DNA of 37,373 nucleotides, taken from contig JAJUHF010000015.1 of NCBI GenBank assembly GCA_029268045.1, positions 1 through 37,373 of the forward strand, written 5' to 3'. Shown here piece after piece: positions 8,998 to 17,576 of this stretch. This DNA is from Anseongella ginsenosidimutans (GTDB lineage Bacteria > Bacteroidota > Bacteroidia > Sphingobacteriales > Sphingobacteriaceae). The notes beneath the pieces are model-generated. The model worked only from the letters and a program-made list of their open reading frames with translations, ran no database searches and was not told the origin of the DNA. The position numbers and the translations under genes were made by a program. How positions within the stretch are numbered: position 1 is the first letter of the stretch; each line of letters begins with the position of its first letter.

Positions 8998-9060
8998 GTT
9001 CGGTGGCTTGCCGGTGACGCATCCGTTCGCCCGGCTAATCGCGGACGAATAAAAACTTGA

Positions 9061-9909
9061 GTGAAGCACATTTTAACAGCGGGGGGTAGTATACGGCGAT
9101 TCATGCAGGTGATCTGTGTGGGAATTCTGTTGCTGGCCGGTGGCCGGGGTTTCGCACAGGAAAATCCTGAGGAGGCGCCACGTGTCATAACGGGAAACGT
9201 GGTGGATAGCGAAACATCGGATCCGGTGAGTCTGGTGCATGTGATTAATAAACAATCCGGAGACTGGACCATAACCGGCTATGAGGGAGAGTTCGAGATC
9301 ATGGCGAAAGCCGGACAGGTCTTGGCGTTTGTGAAAGACGGTTACATTTCCCATACCACGCGGCCCGAAGAGGTAACCAGCCCGCTGGAGATCGTGCTGT
9401 ACAAAAAGCCCGTACCGCCCGACGAAAAAAGCGAGCTGCTGCCGGAAGTAACGGTATACGGGAAGTCCTACCGCGCCGACTCCATTTTGCTGCGGGAAGA
9501 ATACAAACGTTTTTTTCCCAGCCCGCCGCCTACCTTGGGCGAGGCGATCGGATCGGACGGCTCCCTTGACCTGAACGCGTACATCAGCAGAATGATGACC
9601 CCGTGGGACCGGGAATTCAGTCAGCGCCTGTTGGATTACGAGCAAAAAAAGTACATCGATAAAGTATTTACCCTGGAACGGATTAAGCAGGTAGTAGACA
9701 TCCAGGAAAATGAGGTGGAGGAGTTCATGCGAACCTGCCGGCCTTCGTATAGTTTTCTGGTCACCGCCACCGAATACGACCTGATCCGGTATATCCGGGA
9801 TGCATACGATCTATACCGGAGCGCAAAGTATGGCGAAGCGCTTCCCAGCCGGTACCGGGGAAATCGGGAAACCATGCCCCGCCTGAAACAGGCCCCTCCA
9901 TCCCGATAA
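9061..9909 (+). CDS. Exported protein with carboxypeptidase-regulatory-like domain, function unknown
   Basis: This 282-residue protein starts at GTG 9061. That start is preferred over ATG 9103 because it supplies the basic n-region (SIRR) before the hydrophobic core VICVGILLLAGG of the signal peptide, which ends near GFAQ. Residues about 40-112 form a CarboxypepD_reg-like beta-sandwich (VITGNVVDSETSDPVSLVHV ... PLEIVLYKKP), as in SusC N-termini but without plug or barrel. The remainder is charged and helical (about 125-260) with no recognised motif. Similar stand-alone domain proteins in Bacteroidota are unassigned. The next gene follows after 14 bases, so the two form an operon and may act together in the envelope. 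No enzymatic residues are recognised. Confidence 0.75.
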   Translation: MKHILTAGGSIRRFMQVICVGILLLAGGRGFAQENPEEAPRVITGNVVDSETSDPVSLVHVINKQSGDWTITGYEGEFEIMAKAGQVLAFVKDGYISHTTRPEEVTSPLEIVLYKKPVPPDEKSELLPEVTVYGKSYRADSILLREEYKRFFPSPPPTLGEAIGSDGSLDLNAYISRMMTPWDREFSQRLLDYEQKKYIDKVFTLERIKQVVDIQENEVEEFMRTCRPSYSFLVTATEYDLIRYIRDAYDLYRSAKYGEALPSRYRGNRETMPRLKQAPPSR

Positions 9910-9923
9910 CCTTACAGTAACCC

Positions 9924-11888
9924 ATGCGGAAAAAAATACTTATAATTCTGTCTGTCTGCCTTGGCGTGATATTCCTGCTGGTGCTTGGCCGTGTATTTCT
10001 TCTGCCCGACAACTACCTGCGCCAGGTGTACCTGGTTCCTCGCGACGCGGTCTTTATTCTCGAGACGGATGAGCCGGTTAAAAGCTGGAACGAGTTTAAT
10101 ACCAGTGAGCTATGGCAGTTCATGCGCGGATATCCTCCCTTTTCCGAGCTGTCGGAAAGCGCTGCCTCGCTTGACAGCGTATTGCAGGGAAACCGGCGTC
10201 TGCTGAGTTTGGTCGGATCGCGGAACCTGATGATCTCGGCTCATATAACCCGTCCAGGTGACTATGATTTTCTCTTTCTGATAGACCTTGGAACCATCTC
10301 GAAAGTCGGTTCCATGAAAAATCAGCTTGATCAGCTTTACAAAATTTTTGATTATCAGGTGACAACCCGAAGGTACGGGGAGGTGGAGATCAAGGAGTTA
10401 TTCGACCCGGACACCCGCCAAACCCTGTATCTGGCCTTCGTTCGCAATCACGTGATCTGCTCCTATACCGGTTTACTGGTGGAGGCAGCGATCCGGGAAA
10501 TGCGGGAGCCTCAGCTGGGCCGTGATTTGAATTTCATTGACGTATCCCGCGAAATTCCGCGACGCGGCCTGGCCAGACTGTACCTGAATTACCGGTACGT
10601 GGATGATTTTCTCCGGCTTTATACCGGCGGCAGCCGCAATCAGTCTGTGGAGAACATCTGCAGAAGCTTATATTACACCGGCCTATCCCTCCGGTTTGAC
10701 AGGGAGGACCTCGCGCTGAAAGGCGTTTCTAATTACATTGATTCCCTCGACGCCTACCTGGTGGCCTTGATGCGGTCCGGATCTCATCGAATGGATGCCC
10801 CAGACATTCTCTCCCAGCGCACGGCTTTTTATCTTGGTCTGGGATTTGACGACATCGGCGGTTTCTATGAAAACCTGGAACGTACACTACGGCAGGATGG
10901 ACAAACCTGGCAGACATTTCAGGAAGGCATTTCGACCCTCGAAAAACGCTTGAAAATCGACGTTCGGAACGATCTGCTGAGCTGGATGGACGGGGAAATT
11001 GCCTTTGCGCAAAACGAGCCGGGGCGTTTGGGCCGCCAGCAGGAATTCGTAGTGGCAGTTAAGGCCATCGACATCCGGAAGGCCCGCGAGCGCCTGGATT
11101 TTGTCAAAGAGCAGGTTCGGAAGAATACCCCGCTGAAATTTGAAACCCTTCATTACCAGGGGTACGATCTCAATTACCTGGAACTGTCGGGTTTTTTCCG
11201 GCTTTTCTTTGGGAAAATGTTCGAACGGCTGGAAAAACCTTATTATACGCTGATTGGAGATTATGTGGTCTTCAGTAATAGCACCGAAACGCTGCTCAAT
11301 CTGGTTGAGGATCACAGGCAGAAACTAACCCTATCCCGATCAGGCGATTTCCATGGATTTCAAAAGAATTTCAATAAACGGTCGACCATCTTCGCCTATT
11401 TTAACAGTGAAAAAGCGTTTCCCCTGCTGCAGAATCTTTCCTCCGCGCAGACCTGGCAAAGTCTGCAGCAGAACCGGAAATACGTCGAAGCGCTCCGGCG
11501 TATGGGATTGCAGCTCTTGGCCGGCGATGGATCCCTGTTTGAAACCCAACTCCGGATTGATTTCGAGGCCACTCCGCCCCAGGCCGAAGAAGAGGAAACA
11601 GCCTACCACGTCAGCACCGATACGCTGGACGACCTGCAGCGATTTTACGTGGAAAAACTACACAAAAATGTGTATCGCCAATTTTATGAAGACGGAACAA
11701 TCCAAAGCAAAGTGGAAACCGCACAAGGTCTCCGGGACGGCAGGTACAAAGAATACTACCCCAGCGGTAAACTGAAAATTACCGGCCGGTTTAAGGATAA
11801 TCTGCGAACCGGGCGATGGCGATACTACGACGAAAACGGGAAACTGCTCCGGAAGGAACGATATTCAGACGGCGTTCAGATGGAATAA
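9924..11888 (+). CDS. Membrane-anchored protein with DUF3352-like body and C-terminal YwqK/MORN-type repeats
   Basis: This 654-residue protein begins with one transmembrane segment (about residues 4-26, ILIILSVCLGVIFLLVLG); most of it should lie outside the cytoplasm. The long middle resembles DUF3352-type proteins (VYLVPRDAVFILETDEPVKSW near the start, later the FQKNFNKRSTIFAYFN region), a weak, remembered similarity. Residues about 583-654 form two to three YwqK/MORN-like units built around FYEDGTIQSK, YYPSGKLKITGRF and YYDENGKLLRKERYSDG. Such Y-x-x-x-G-K repeats are usually surface-exposed beta-hairpins. It is the second gene of a two-gene operon with the regulatory-like domain protein, 14 bases apart. 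No catalytic residues are visible. Assignment of the repeats is good; the function is unknown. Confidence 0.7.
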   Translation: MRKKILIILSVCLGVIFLLVLGRVFLLPDNYLRQVYLVPRDAVFILETDEPVKSWNEFNTSELWQFMRGYPPFSELSESAASLDSVLQGNRRLLSLVGSRNLMISAHITRPGDYDFLFLIDLGTISKVGSMKNQLDQLYKIFDYQVTTRRYGEVEIKELFDPDTRQTLYLAFVRNHVICSYTGLLVEAAIREMREPQLGRDLNFIDVSREIPRRGLARLYLNYRYVDDFLRLYTGGSRNQSVENICRSLYYTGLSLRFDREDLALKGVSNYIDSLDAYLVALMRSGSHRMDAPDILSQRTAFYLGLGFDDIGGFYENLERTLRQDGQTWQTFQEGISTLEKRLKIDVRNDLLSWMDGEIAFAQNEPGRLGRQQEFVVAVKAIDIRKARERLDFVKEQVRKNTPLKFETLHYQGYDLNYLELSGFFRLFFGKMFERLEKPYYTLIGDYVVFSNSTETLLNLVEDHRQKLTLSRSGDFHGFQKNFNKRSTIFAYFNSEKAFPLLQNLSSAQTWQSLQQNRKYVEALRRMGLQLLAGDGSLFETQLRIDFEATPPQAEEEETAYHVSTDTLDDLQRFYVEKLHKNVYRQFYEDGTIQSKVETAQGLRDGRYKEYYPSGKLKITGRFKDNLRTGRWRYYDENGKLLRKERYSDGVQME

Positions 11889-11901
11889 GCCATCGGGCCT
11901 G

Positions 11902-12102
11902 CTACTCGACTTCGAAAGTAATTTTTAAAACCACGCGGTAGGTGGTAATCTGACCGTTTTCAACCGTTACACTCTGGTCCTTCACATAGGCCGAGCGCAC
12001 ATTCTTTAAGGTCTGGGAGGCTCGCTGAACCCCGGTTTTAACAGCATCTTCCCAGCTTTGCGATGAATCGGACAGCAATTCGACAACTTTTAATACAGCC
12101 AT
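11902..12102 (-). CDS. Dodecin family flavin-binding protein
   Basis: The protein is 66 residues from MAVLKVVELLSDSSQSWEDA to the C-terminal KITFEVE, which matches the normal size of dodecins. These assemble into hollow dodecamers that bind flavin (and CoA in some) and serve as flavin storage or scavengers in the cytoplasm. Family hallmarks are SWEDAVKTGVQRASQTLKNVRSA, YVKDQSV and the ITTYRVVLKITF strand. The frame stays open upstream to 12219, but the 39 extra residues have no family counterpart, so the ATG at 12102 is chosen. It is convergent with the preceding operon (13 bases between stops). Confidence 0.93.
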   Translation of the reverse strand: MAVLKVVELLSDSSQSWEDAVKTGVQRASQTLKNVRSAYVKDQSVTVENGQITTYRVVLKITFEVE

Positions 12103-12206
12103 GATCTTGTGTTTTAATGAAACTTTCTTTAAAGAGGCAAATACTGTTCCACGAAATTTTAATGTAACTATTTTATTACCATTCAAGTCCTCTTGCAAGG
12201 GCTTAG

Positions 12207-12214
12207 TAAGTTTG
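12207..12214 (+). promoter_or_regulatory. -7 box of the M13 peptidase transcript
   Basis: TAAGTTTG is a perfect TAnnTTTG match 22 bases before the ATG at 12236, giving a short leader. It overlaps the palindrome TTGGCCAA (12212-12219), which could be a coincidence or a repressor site over the promoter. The -33 region is weak. Confidence 0.5.
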
Positions 12215-12235
12215 GCCAATCAATAACCAAAACAA

Positions 12236-14302
12236 ATGAGCCAGCTTCTATTTTCTTCCAGCCGCCTGGTTGCGGCTTTTTCCATTGCACTTTTCAGCCT
12301 GCTGCTTGGGGCCTGTTCCCGGGGCACCGAAAAGGCCCAGGACGGGTATCCCGAAGCGTTCGATGCGGCAGGGATGGATACCACGCTGGGACCTTGTGAA
12401 GATTTTGACAATTTCGCCAACGGTACGTGGAAAGAAAATAACCCCATTCCGTCCTCGGAAAGCCGTTGGGGTTCTTTCAATATTCTGCTTGAGGAAAACG
12501 AGGATAAACTTCAGGAGATCGTAAACGAATTACTGGAAAGTAAGAATCACCCCGGCGGGAGCAACGAGCAGCTGATCGCCGACTTTTACCGGTCCTACGT
12601 GGATACCCAGCAGGTCGAACGTCTCGGAACATCTCCTTTGCAACCTTATCTGACACGGATCTCGGCAATTGAAAGTCTGGACGATTACGCCAAGCTCCTG
12701 GGAACCCTGCGGCCGGTGGGCCTGACGGGTTTCCTCGAAATGTACGTAAGCGCGGACGACCGGAACAGCAGCATGAATGCGCTGTATGTGACCCAAAATG
12801 GACTCAGCTTAAGGGAAAAAGATTATTATGAAAACCAATCGGAACGAATCAGGGAGATCCGGAGGGAATTTGTGGAACATGTGACCCGCATGTTCCAATT
12901 AATGGACGATGAGCCCGAGGAGGCCGCCCGGAAAGCGCAGCGCATTCTCGACTTCGAAACCCGGATCGCCGCCATCCAAATGAGCCGGGTGGAAATGCGG
13001 GATCCGGTGAAAACGTATAATAAACGCAGCTACAAGGAACTGAAGGAACTGTTGCCGGCATTCAATTGGGATGTGTATACCAGCCGAAGCGGACTCCAGT
13101 CCGATACCCTGATAATCCGTCAGTTGGATTACCTGAAAGGACTGAATTCGGTGTTGAAGTCCACATCAATCGAAGACCTGAAACTGCATGCAACCTATCA
13201 CCTGATTGCCGACAATGCTGGTTACCTGCCCAAGGCCTTCCAGGAGGAAAGTTTTCACTTTTATTCCACGGTGCTTTCCGGGGTAAAAGAGCGGAAGGAA
13301 CTGGAAAAGCGGGCCTTGCGGACCACCAACGGCATGCTGGGTTTTCCGCTTGGCGAATTATTCGTGGCCCGGCACTTTCCCGAGTCATCCCGGGAAAAAA
13401 TGGTGGAAATGATTGAAAATCTGCGCGCCACATACCGGGAACGTATTCTGAAACTTAGCTGGATGGGCGACGAAACAAAGAAAAAGGCATTGACCAAGCT
13501 TGAAGCCTTTACTTACAAAATAGGGTATCCCGATGAATGGAAGGACTATTCGTCCGTTGAAATTCATCCCGATTCTCTTTTCGTCAATGTGATGAATATC
13601 GCGCGGCACAAATACAGCGAAATGCTCGACAAACTGGGGAAGCCGGTTGACAAAGGCGAGTGGTTTATGACGCCGCAAACCGTAAATGCCTATTATAATC
13701 CCACCAATAACGAAATTGTATTTCCTGCCGGTATCCTGCAGCCCCCTTTCTTTAACCCGGCAGCCGATGACGCGATCAATTACGGGGGGATCATGTCGGT
13801 GATTGGCCATGAATTCAGCCATGGATTTGACGACCAGGGTTCTCAGTTTGACTGGGAAGGGAACCTCAATAACTGGTGGACGGAAGAAGACCGGAAGAAT
13901 TTTGACAAGCTGACCAGCCAGCTGGCGGCGCAGTTTTCCGATATCGAAGTTTTGGACAGCGTGTACATTGACGGCCGGCTGACCCTGGGCGAAAATATCG
14001 CGGACCTTGCCGGACTGACCATGGCTTACCATGCATTGGAACGTTCCCTGGATGGAAAACCGGAGCCGGAACTAATTGACGGCTACGATTGGAAGCAGCG
14101 GTTTTTTCTGGGCTGGGCGCAGGTTTGGCGCGCAAATATTACCGACGAGCGCCTGTTGCAACAAGTAAAGACCGACCCGCATTCTCCTGCCAGGTACCGG
14201 ATCAATGCAACCGTCCGGAATCTGGATGAGTTTTATGATGCCTGGGGTTGCGATGAGGGCGCGAATTCTCTCTCGCCCGAAGAACGGGTTTATATCTGGT
14301 AA
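12236..14302 (+). CDS. M13 (neprilysin/PepO-type) zinc metallopeptidase, lipoprotein
   Basis: This 688-residue endopeptidase of the neprilysin family degrades oligopeptides outside the cytoplasm. The signal ends in the lipobox LGAC with Cys at about residue 27, so it is probably periplasmic or outer-membrane anchored. The N-terminal M13 domain (about 45-430) opens with GPCEDFDNFANGTWKENNPIP. The catalytic C-terminal part has the substrate-binding NAYYNPTNNEI (484-494), the zinc motif HEFSH (H525, E526, H529) and the third ligand E586 in GENIADLAGL, with D590. It ends in the family-typical Trp. Length is normal and all key residues are present. A perfect -7 box lies 22 bases upstream. The esterase and sulfatase genes follow closely and may be read through from this promoter. 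Confidence 0.96.
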   Translation: MSQLLFSSSRLVAAFSIALFSLLLGACSRGTEKAQDGYPEAFDAAGMDTTLGPCEDFDNFANGTWKENNPIPSSESRWGSFNILLEENEDKLQEIVNELLESKNHPGGSNEQLIADFYRSYVDTQQVERLGTSPLQPYLTRISAIESLDDYAKLLGTLRPVGLTGFLEMYVSADDRNSSMNALYVTQNGLSLREKDYYENQSERIREIRREFVEHVTRMFQLMDDEPEEAARKAQRILDFETRIAAIQMSRVEMRDPVKTYNKRSYKELKELLPAFNWDVYTSRSGLQSDTLIIRQLDYLKGLNSVLKSTSIEDLKLHATYHLIADNAGYLPKAFQEESFHFYSTVLSGVKERKELEKRALRTTNGMLGFPLGELFVARHFPESSREKMVEMIENLRATYRERILKLSWMGDETKKKALTKLEAFTYKIGYPDEWKDYSSVEIHPDSLFVNVMNIARHKYSEMLDKLGKPVDKGEWFMTPQTVNAYYNPTNNEIVFPAGILQPPFFNPAADDAINYGGIMSVIGHEFSHGFDDQGSQFDWEGNLNNWWTEEDRKNFDKLTSQLAAQFSDIEVLDSVYIDGRLTLGENIADLAGLTMAYHALERSLDGKPEPELIDGYDWKQRFFLGWAQVWRANITDERLLQQVKTDPHSPARYRINATVRNLDEFYDAWGCDEGANSLSPEERVYIW

Positions 14303-14342
14303 GCTTCTTCAAAATTTTTATATTGCATGCAAAAAAAGAAAT

Positions 14343-15797
14343 ATGCGTGCAATCTTACTTTATTTTCTGCTTGGAACCGGACTCCTTTCACTGACCGGAG
14401 CAAGCCAGGCAGCTTATGCGGATATCCGGCTTCCCCGTCTGGTGGGTAGCAACATGGTGCTGCAGCGTGACCTGCCCATCCATATCTGGGGCTGGGCGGA
14501 TCCCGGGGAACGGATCAGCATTTCCTTTCACGGTAAAACCTACCAGGTAGCCGCCAACGGTTCCGGAAACTGGGAGGTGAATCTGGCCAAGATGAAAGCC
14601 GGCGGACCTTACGAAATGATTTTATCGGGGAATAACCGGATCGTTCTCGAGAATATCCTGATTGGCGACGTATGGGTATGTTCCGGCCAATCAAACATGG
14701 AATGGGCGGTCAAGCGCGCGGACAATCCCGAGGAAGAGATCCGCAACGCCAATTACCCGAAAATTCGCTTATTTACCGTTAAACGAACCACCGCGGCGGT
14801 TCCGCAGGAAGACGTATCCGGACAATGGGAGGAGTGCAGTCCGGAAACCGTGGCTGATTTTTCGGCCGTAGGCTATTTTTTCGGCCGGGCGATCCATGCG
14901 TCGCAGGGCGTACCCATTGGCCTGATCAATTCCAGCTGGGGAGGTACCGTGGTGGAAACCTGGACCAGCCTCGAAGGATTGCAGGATGAGGAAACGTTTG
15001 GTTCCCGGGCAGCGGCGGTCCGGAATCTGGATACGGAAGCCATTAAGCAGCCCAATTCGCACCCGACCCTCTTATACAACGGGATGGTCCATCCCCTGAT
15101 CAACTATCCCATCAAAGGAGCCATCTGGTATCAGGGGGAATCGAATGCTTCGCGGGCCTATCAATACCGCGACCTTTTCCCGCGAATGATCCATGACTGG
15201 CGCCGGAAGTGGAACCAGGGTGATTTCGCTTTCCTGTTTGTGCAGCTGGCGAATTATAAAAAAACCCTGGAGCAGCCTGCACCTTCGGATTGGGCCGAGT
15301 TGCGGGAAGCCCAGGATATGACCTTGCGTCTCCGGAATACCGGTATGGCCAGCGCGATCGACATTGGTGAAGCCGACGATATCCATCCCAGAAACAAGCA
15401 GGAAGTGGGAAGACGACTGGCCCTGGCCGCCCGGAAGGTAAGCTACGGCGATAAGGTCATTGCGTCCGGTCCTCGATATAAATCCATGCGGATCAAGGGA
15501 GACGAGGTAATTATCCGGTTTTCCGACGTGGGGGAAGGACTGCAAACCAAAGATGGCGGCAAACGGCTGGAAGAGTTTCAGCTTGCCGGAAAGGACCGGG
15601 CTTTTCAGTGGGCCGAGGCGGAAATAGTCAACAGGAATACCGTCCGGGTGCGCGCCTCGGGCATTGACCAGCCGGTAGCGGTCCGGTTTGCCTGGCAGGA
15701 TAACCCGTCTAAATTGAATCTGTATAATTCCGCTGGTCTCCCCGCCAATCCATTCCGGACCGATGCGTGGCCCGGCCTGACGGCGGATAAAAAATAA
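14343..15797 (+). CDS. Sialate O-acetylesterase-like SGNH-fold esterase, exported
   Basis: From the ATG at 14343 the protein has 484 residues and a signal peptide (about 1-25, ending SQAAYA). The frame is open back to 14205, but that part overlaps the peptidase gene and has no signal, so it is rejected. Sialate O-acetylesterase family marks are LVGSNMVLQRDLPIHIWGWADPG (about 33-55), the nucleophile S117 in CSGQSNMEW, INSSWGGTVVETWTS (about 195-209), IWYQGESNAS (261-270) and the Asp/His pair D346/H348 in DDIHP. These enzymes remove O-acetyl groups from sialic acids or other sugars; in Bacteroidota, related proteins also act on plant acetyl-xylans. It sits 40 bases after the peptidase gene and 4 before the sulfatase, so de-acetylation and desulfation of one substrate is plausible. 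Confidence 0.92.
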   Translation: MRAILLYFLLGTGLLSLTGASQAAYADIRLPRLVGSNMVLQRDLPIHIWGWADPGERISISFHGKTYQVAANGSGNWEVNLAKMKAGGPYEMILSGNNRIVLENILIGDVWVCSGQSNMEWAVKRADNPEEEIRNANYPKIRLFTVKRTTAAVPQEDVSGQWEECSPETVADFSAVGYFFGRAIHASQGVPIGLINSSWGGTVVETWTSLEGLQDEETFGSRAAAVRNLDTEAIKQPNSHPTLLYNGMVHPLINYPIKGAIWYQGESNASRAYQYRDLFPRMIHDWRRKWNQGDFAFLFVQLANYKKTLEQPAPSDWAELREAQDMTLRLRNTGMASAIDIGEADDIHPRNKQEVGRRLALAARKVSYGDKVIASGPRYKSMRIKGDEVIIRFSDVGEGLQTKDGGKRLEEFQLAGKDRAFQWAEAEIVNRNTVRVRASGIDQPVAVRFAWQDNPSKLNLYNSAGLPANPFRTDAWPGLTADKK

Positions 15798-15801
15798 GCT
15801 T

Positions 15802-17289
15802 ATGCATATAGTCTTCATTCAAAACAGGTTTCGGCTGCGATTGCTGGCCGTTTTCTGCGCCGTTTTCGTAGGTGTCCCCGCTGTCAGCGGGCAAACTTCC
15901 TCTCCCCCCAATGTGATCGTTATTTTCATGGATGACATGGGGTATGGCGACCCGGTCAGCTACGGAGGCGGTCCCTACCAGACTCCCCATCTGGATCGCC
16001 TGGCGGCGGAAGGAATGCGGTTTACCCACTTCTATGCCGGCCAGCCGGTTTGCAGCGCTTCCAGGGCCGCATTGCTCACCGGATGCTATCCCAACCGAGT
16101 GGGTATTCACGGCGCACTGTTTCCCGGCAGCCCCATGGCTTTGAATCCGGAGGAGGAAACCATTGCCGAACTGCTCAAAGGGGCAGGATACCGGACCGGG
16201 ATGGTAGGCAAATGGCATCTCGGTGACCGGGTACCCTTTCTACCACTGCAGCATGGATTTGACGAATACCTGGGATTACCTTATTCCAATGACATGTGGC
16301 CGGTGGATTTTGACGGAAAGCCGGTGACTGACACCAGTAGCTGGAAATTCCGCAGCCCACCGCTGCCACTTATTGAGGGAAACGAAACGGTGGACCTGAT
16401 CCGCACGCTCGACGATCAGGCGACACTCACCACCCGGTACACGGAACGCGCCTGCGAATTCATCAGGAAAAATAAGGAACAACCCTTTTTTCTCTACCTG
16501 GCCCACTCCATGCCGCACGCGCCCATTGCCGTATCGGACAAATTCAAGGGCAAAAGTGGGGCTGGCCTGTATGGCGACGTGATGATGGAGATCGATTGGT
16601 CCGTAGGCGAGGTGATGCGTACCTTAAGCGAGCTGGATCTGGACGAAAACACGCTGGTGGTGTTTACCAGCGACAACGGCCCCTGGAGAAATTATGGAAA
16701 CCATGCGGGAAGTTCCGGCGGGTTAAGGGAAGGTAAAACAACCAGCTGGGAAGGCGGGCAACGGGTTCCCTGCATCATGCGCTGGCCAGAGGTGATCCCC
16801 GCGGGCACCGTATGCAATCAACTGGCTTCCACCATTGATCTGCTTCCCACCCTGGTTGCTTTTTGTGACGCAAAAATGCCGGACAAAGAAATAGATGGCC
16901 TGAATATTGCCAGCCTGATGAAGGGAGATACAGACAGCTCCCCGAGGGAGGACTTCGCTTATTATTTCGGGAGAAACAACCTCCAGGCTGTAAGAAAGGG
17001 TTCCTGGAAACTGGTCCTGCCCCACGCCTACGATAGCTATGAGCAGAACGCGCCCGGGTACGACGGCTTTCCGGGCAAAAGGGCCAAAGTTACTACGGAG
17101 CTTGCTTTGTATGATCTCCAGGCCGATCCGGGGGAGCGCGTGGACCTGAAAACCCGATTTCCGGATGTCGTGGAGGAGCTGCTCGCAGTCGCACAGCGCT
17201 ACCGCGAATTATTGGGCGATGAACTTAGCGGATACGAAGGTGTTGCGCGAAGAAAGGCGGCCATGACAACAGACCAAAAAGATGACTAA
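15802..17289 (+). CDS. Exported type I sulfatase (formylglycine-dependent)
   Basis: This 495-residue arylsulfatase-like enzyme hydrolyses sulfate esters. A signal peptide spans about 1-30 (VFVGVPAVSGQ). Metal ligands begin with D44-D45 (IFMDDMGYGD). The signature is C84-S-A-S-R88 followed by AALLTG, so the Cys to be converted to formylglycine is present but the usual Pro is Ala. K137/H139 (GKWHLG) and the FTSDNGPW motif complete the active site. The C-terminal subdomain includes GSWKLVLPH and ELYDLQADPGE-like text (ELALYDLQADPGERVDL). It starts 4 bases after the esterase stop and is surely co-transcribed with it. It needs an FGE, and one is encoded at 25484-26551. Enzyme class is certain; substrate unknown. 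Confidence 0.96.
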   Translation: MHIVFIQNRFRLRLLAVFCAVFVGVPAVSGQTSSPPNVIVIFMDDMGYGDPVSYGGGPYQTPHLDRLAAEGMRFTHFYAGQPVCSASRAALLTGCYPNRVGIHGALFPGSPMALNPEEETIAELLKGAGYRTGMVGKWHLGDRVPFLPLQHGFDEYLGLPYSNDMWPVDFDGKPVTDTSSWKFRSPPLPLIEGNETVDLIRTLDDQATLTTRYTERACEFIRKNKEQPFFLYLAHSMPHAPIAVSDKFKGKSGAGLYGDVMMEIDWSVGEVMRTLSELDLDENTLVVFTSDNGPWRNYGNHAGSSGGLREGKTTSWEGGQRVPCIMRWPEVIPAGTVCNQLASTIDLLPTLVAFCDAKMPDKEIDGLNIASLMKGDTDSSPREDFAYYFGRNNLQAVRKGSWKLVLPHAYDSYEQNAPGYDGFPGKRAKVTTELALYDLQADPGERVDLKTRFPDVVEELLAVAQRYRELLGDELSGYEGVARRKAAMTTDQKDD

Positions 17290-17327
17290 AATGAGAATTA
17301 TATCAAATAAATTATTATTTTAGCACT

Positions 17328-17561
17328 GTGGGAAAAAGAAAAGTAAATACAACAGAGCCGGAGAAGCCTTTTGACTACAATCGTTTTAAGAAAGTCAGGG
17401 AAGAACAGCTGAAGCTTTCTTATGAAGCCTTTACCGAAGAATCCGGGATTACCCGGACGGACGTGCGCTTGATTGAAGAAGGCCGGATGTCTTTCATACC
17501 GGTAGCTTACCTGCGCTTTTTGAGAAAAAAGGGTGTGGATCTGAACAAACTCCTTGGATAA
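17328..17561 (+). CDS. Small HTH-like (XRE-type) protein
   Basis: The frame encodes 77 residues from a GTG at 17328; no in-frame ATG lies upstream before a stop. Residues about 15-75 (YNRFKKVREEQLKLSYEAFTEESGITRTDVRLIEEGRMSFIPVAYLRFLRKKGVDLNKLL) read like a degenerate XRE/Cro helix-turn-helix: RFKKVREEQ as helix 1, SYEAFTEESGIT as helix 2, RTDVRLIEEGR as recognition helix, then the closing YLRFLRKKGVDLNKLL. It has no signal and should be cytoplasmic. The AT-rich 38 bases upstream (17290-17327) may hold a promoter, but no perfect -7 box is present. It is convergent with the M23 gene, 15 bases between stops. DNA binding is inferred from fold resemblance only. Confidence 0.65.
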   Translation: MGKRKVNTTEPEKPFDYNRFKKVREEQLKLSYEAFTEESGITRTDVRLIEEGRMSFIPVAYLRFLRKKGVDLNKLLG

Positions 17562-17576
17562 CCGGCCCTGCCCGCG

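Noticed and set aside
12212-12219. Palindrome TTGGCCAA over the M13 promoter
   Set aside because: A single 8-base palindrome is expected by chance in a window of this size, and no partner copy or regulator gene is nearby. Kept only as a remark under the promoter.
14324-14331. Palindrome TGCATGCA before the esterase gene
   Set aside because: It is a single short palindrome with no second copy and no support from neighbouring structure.
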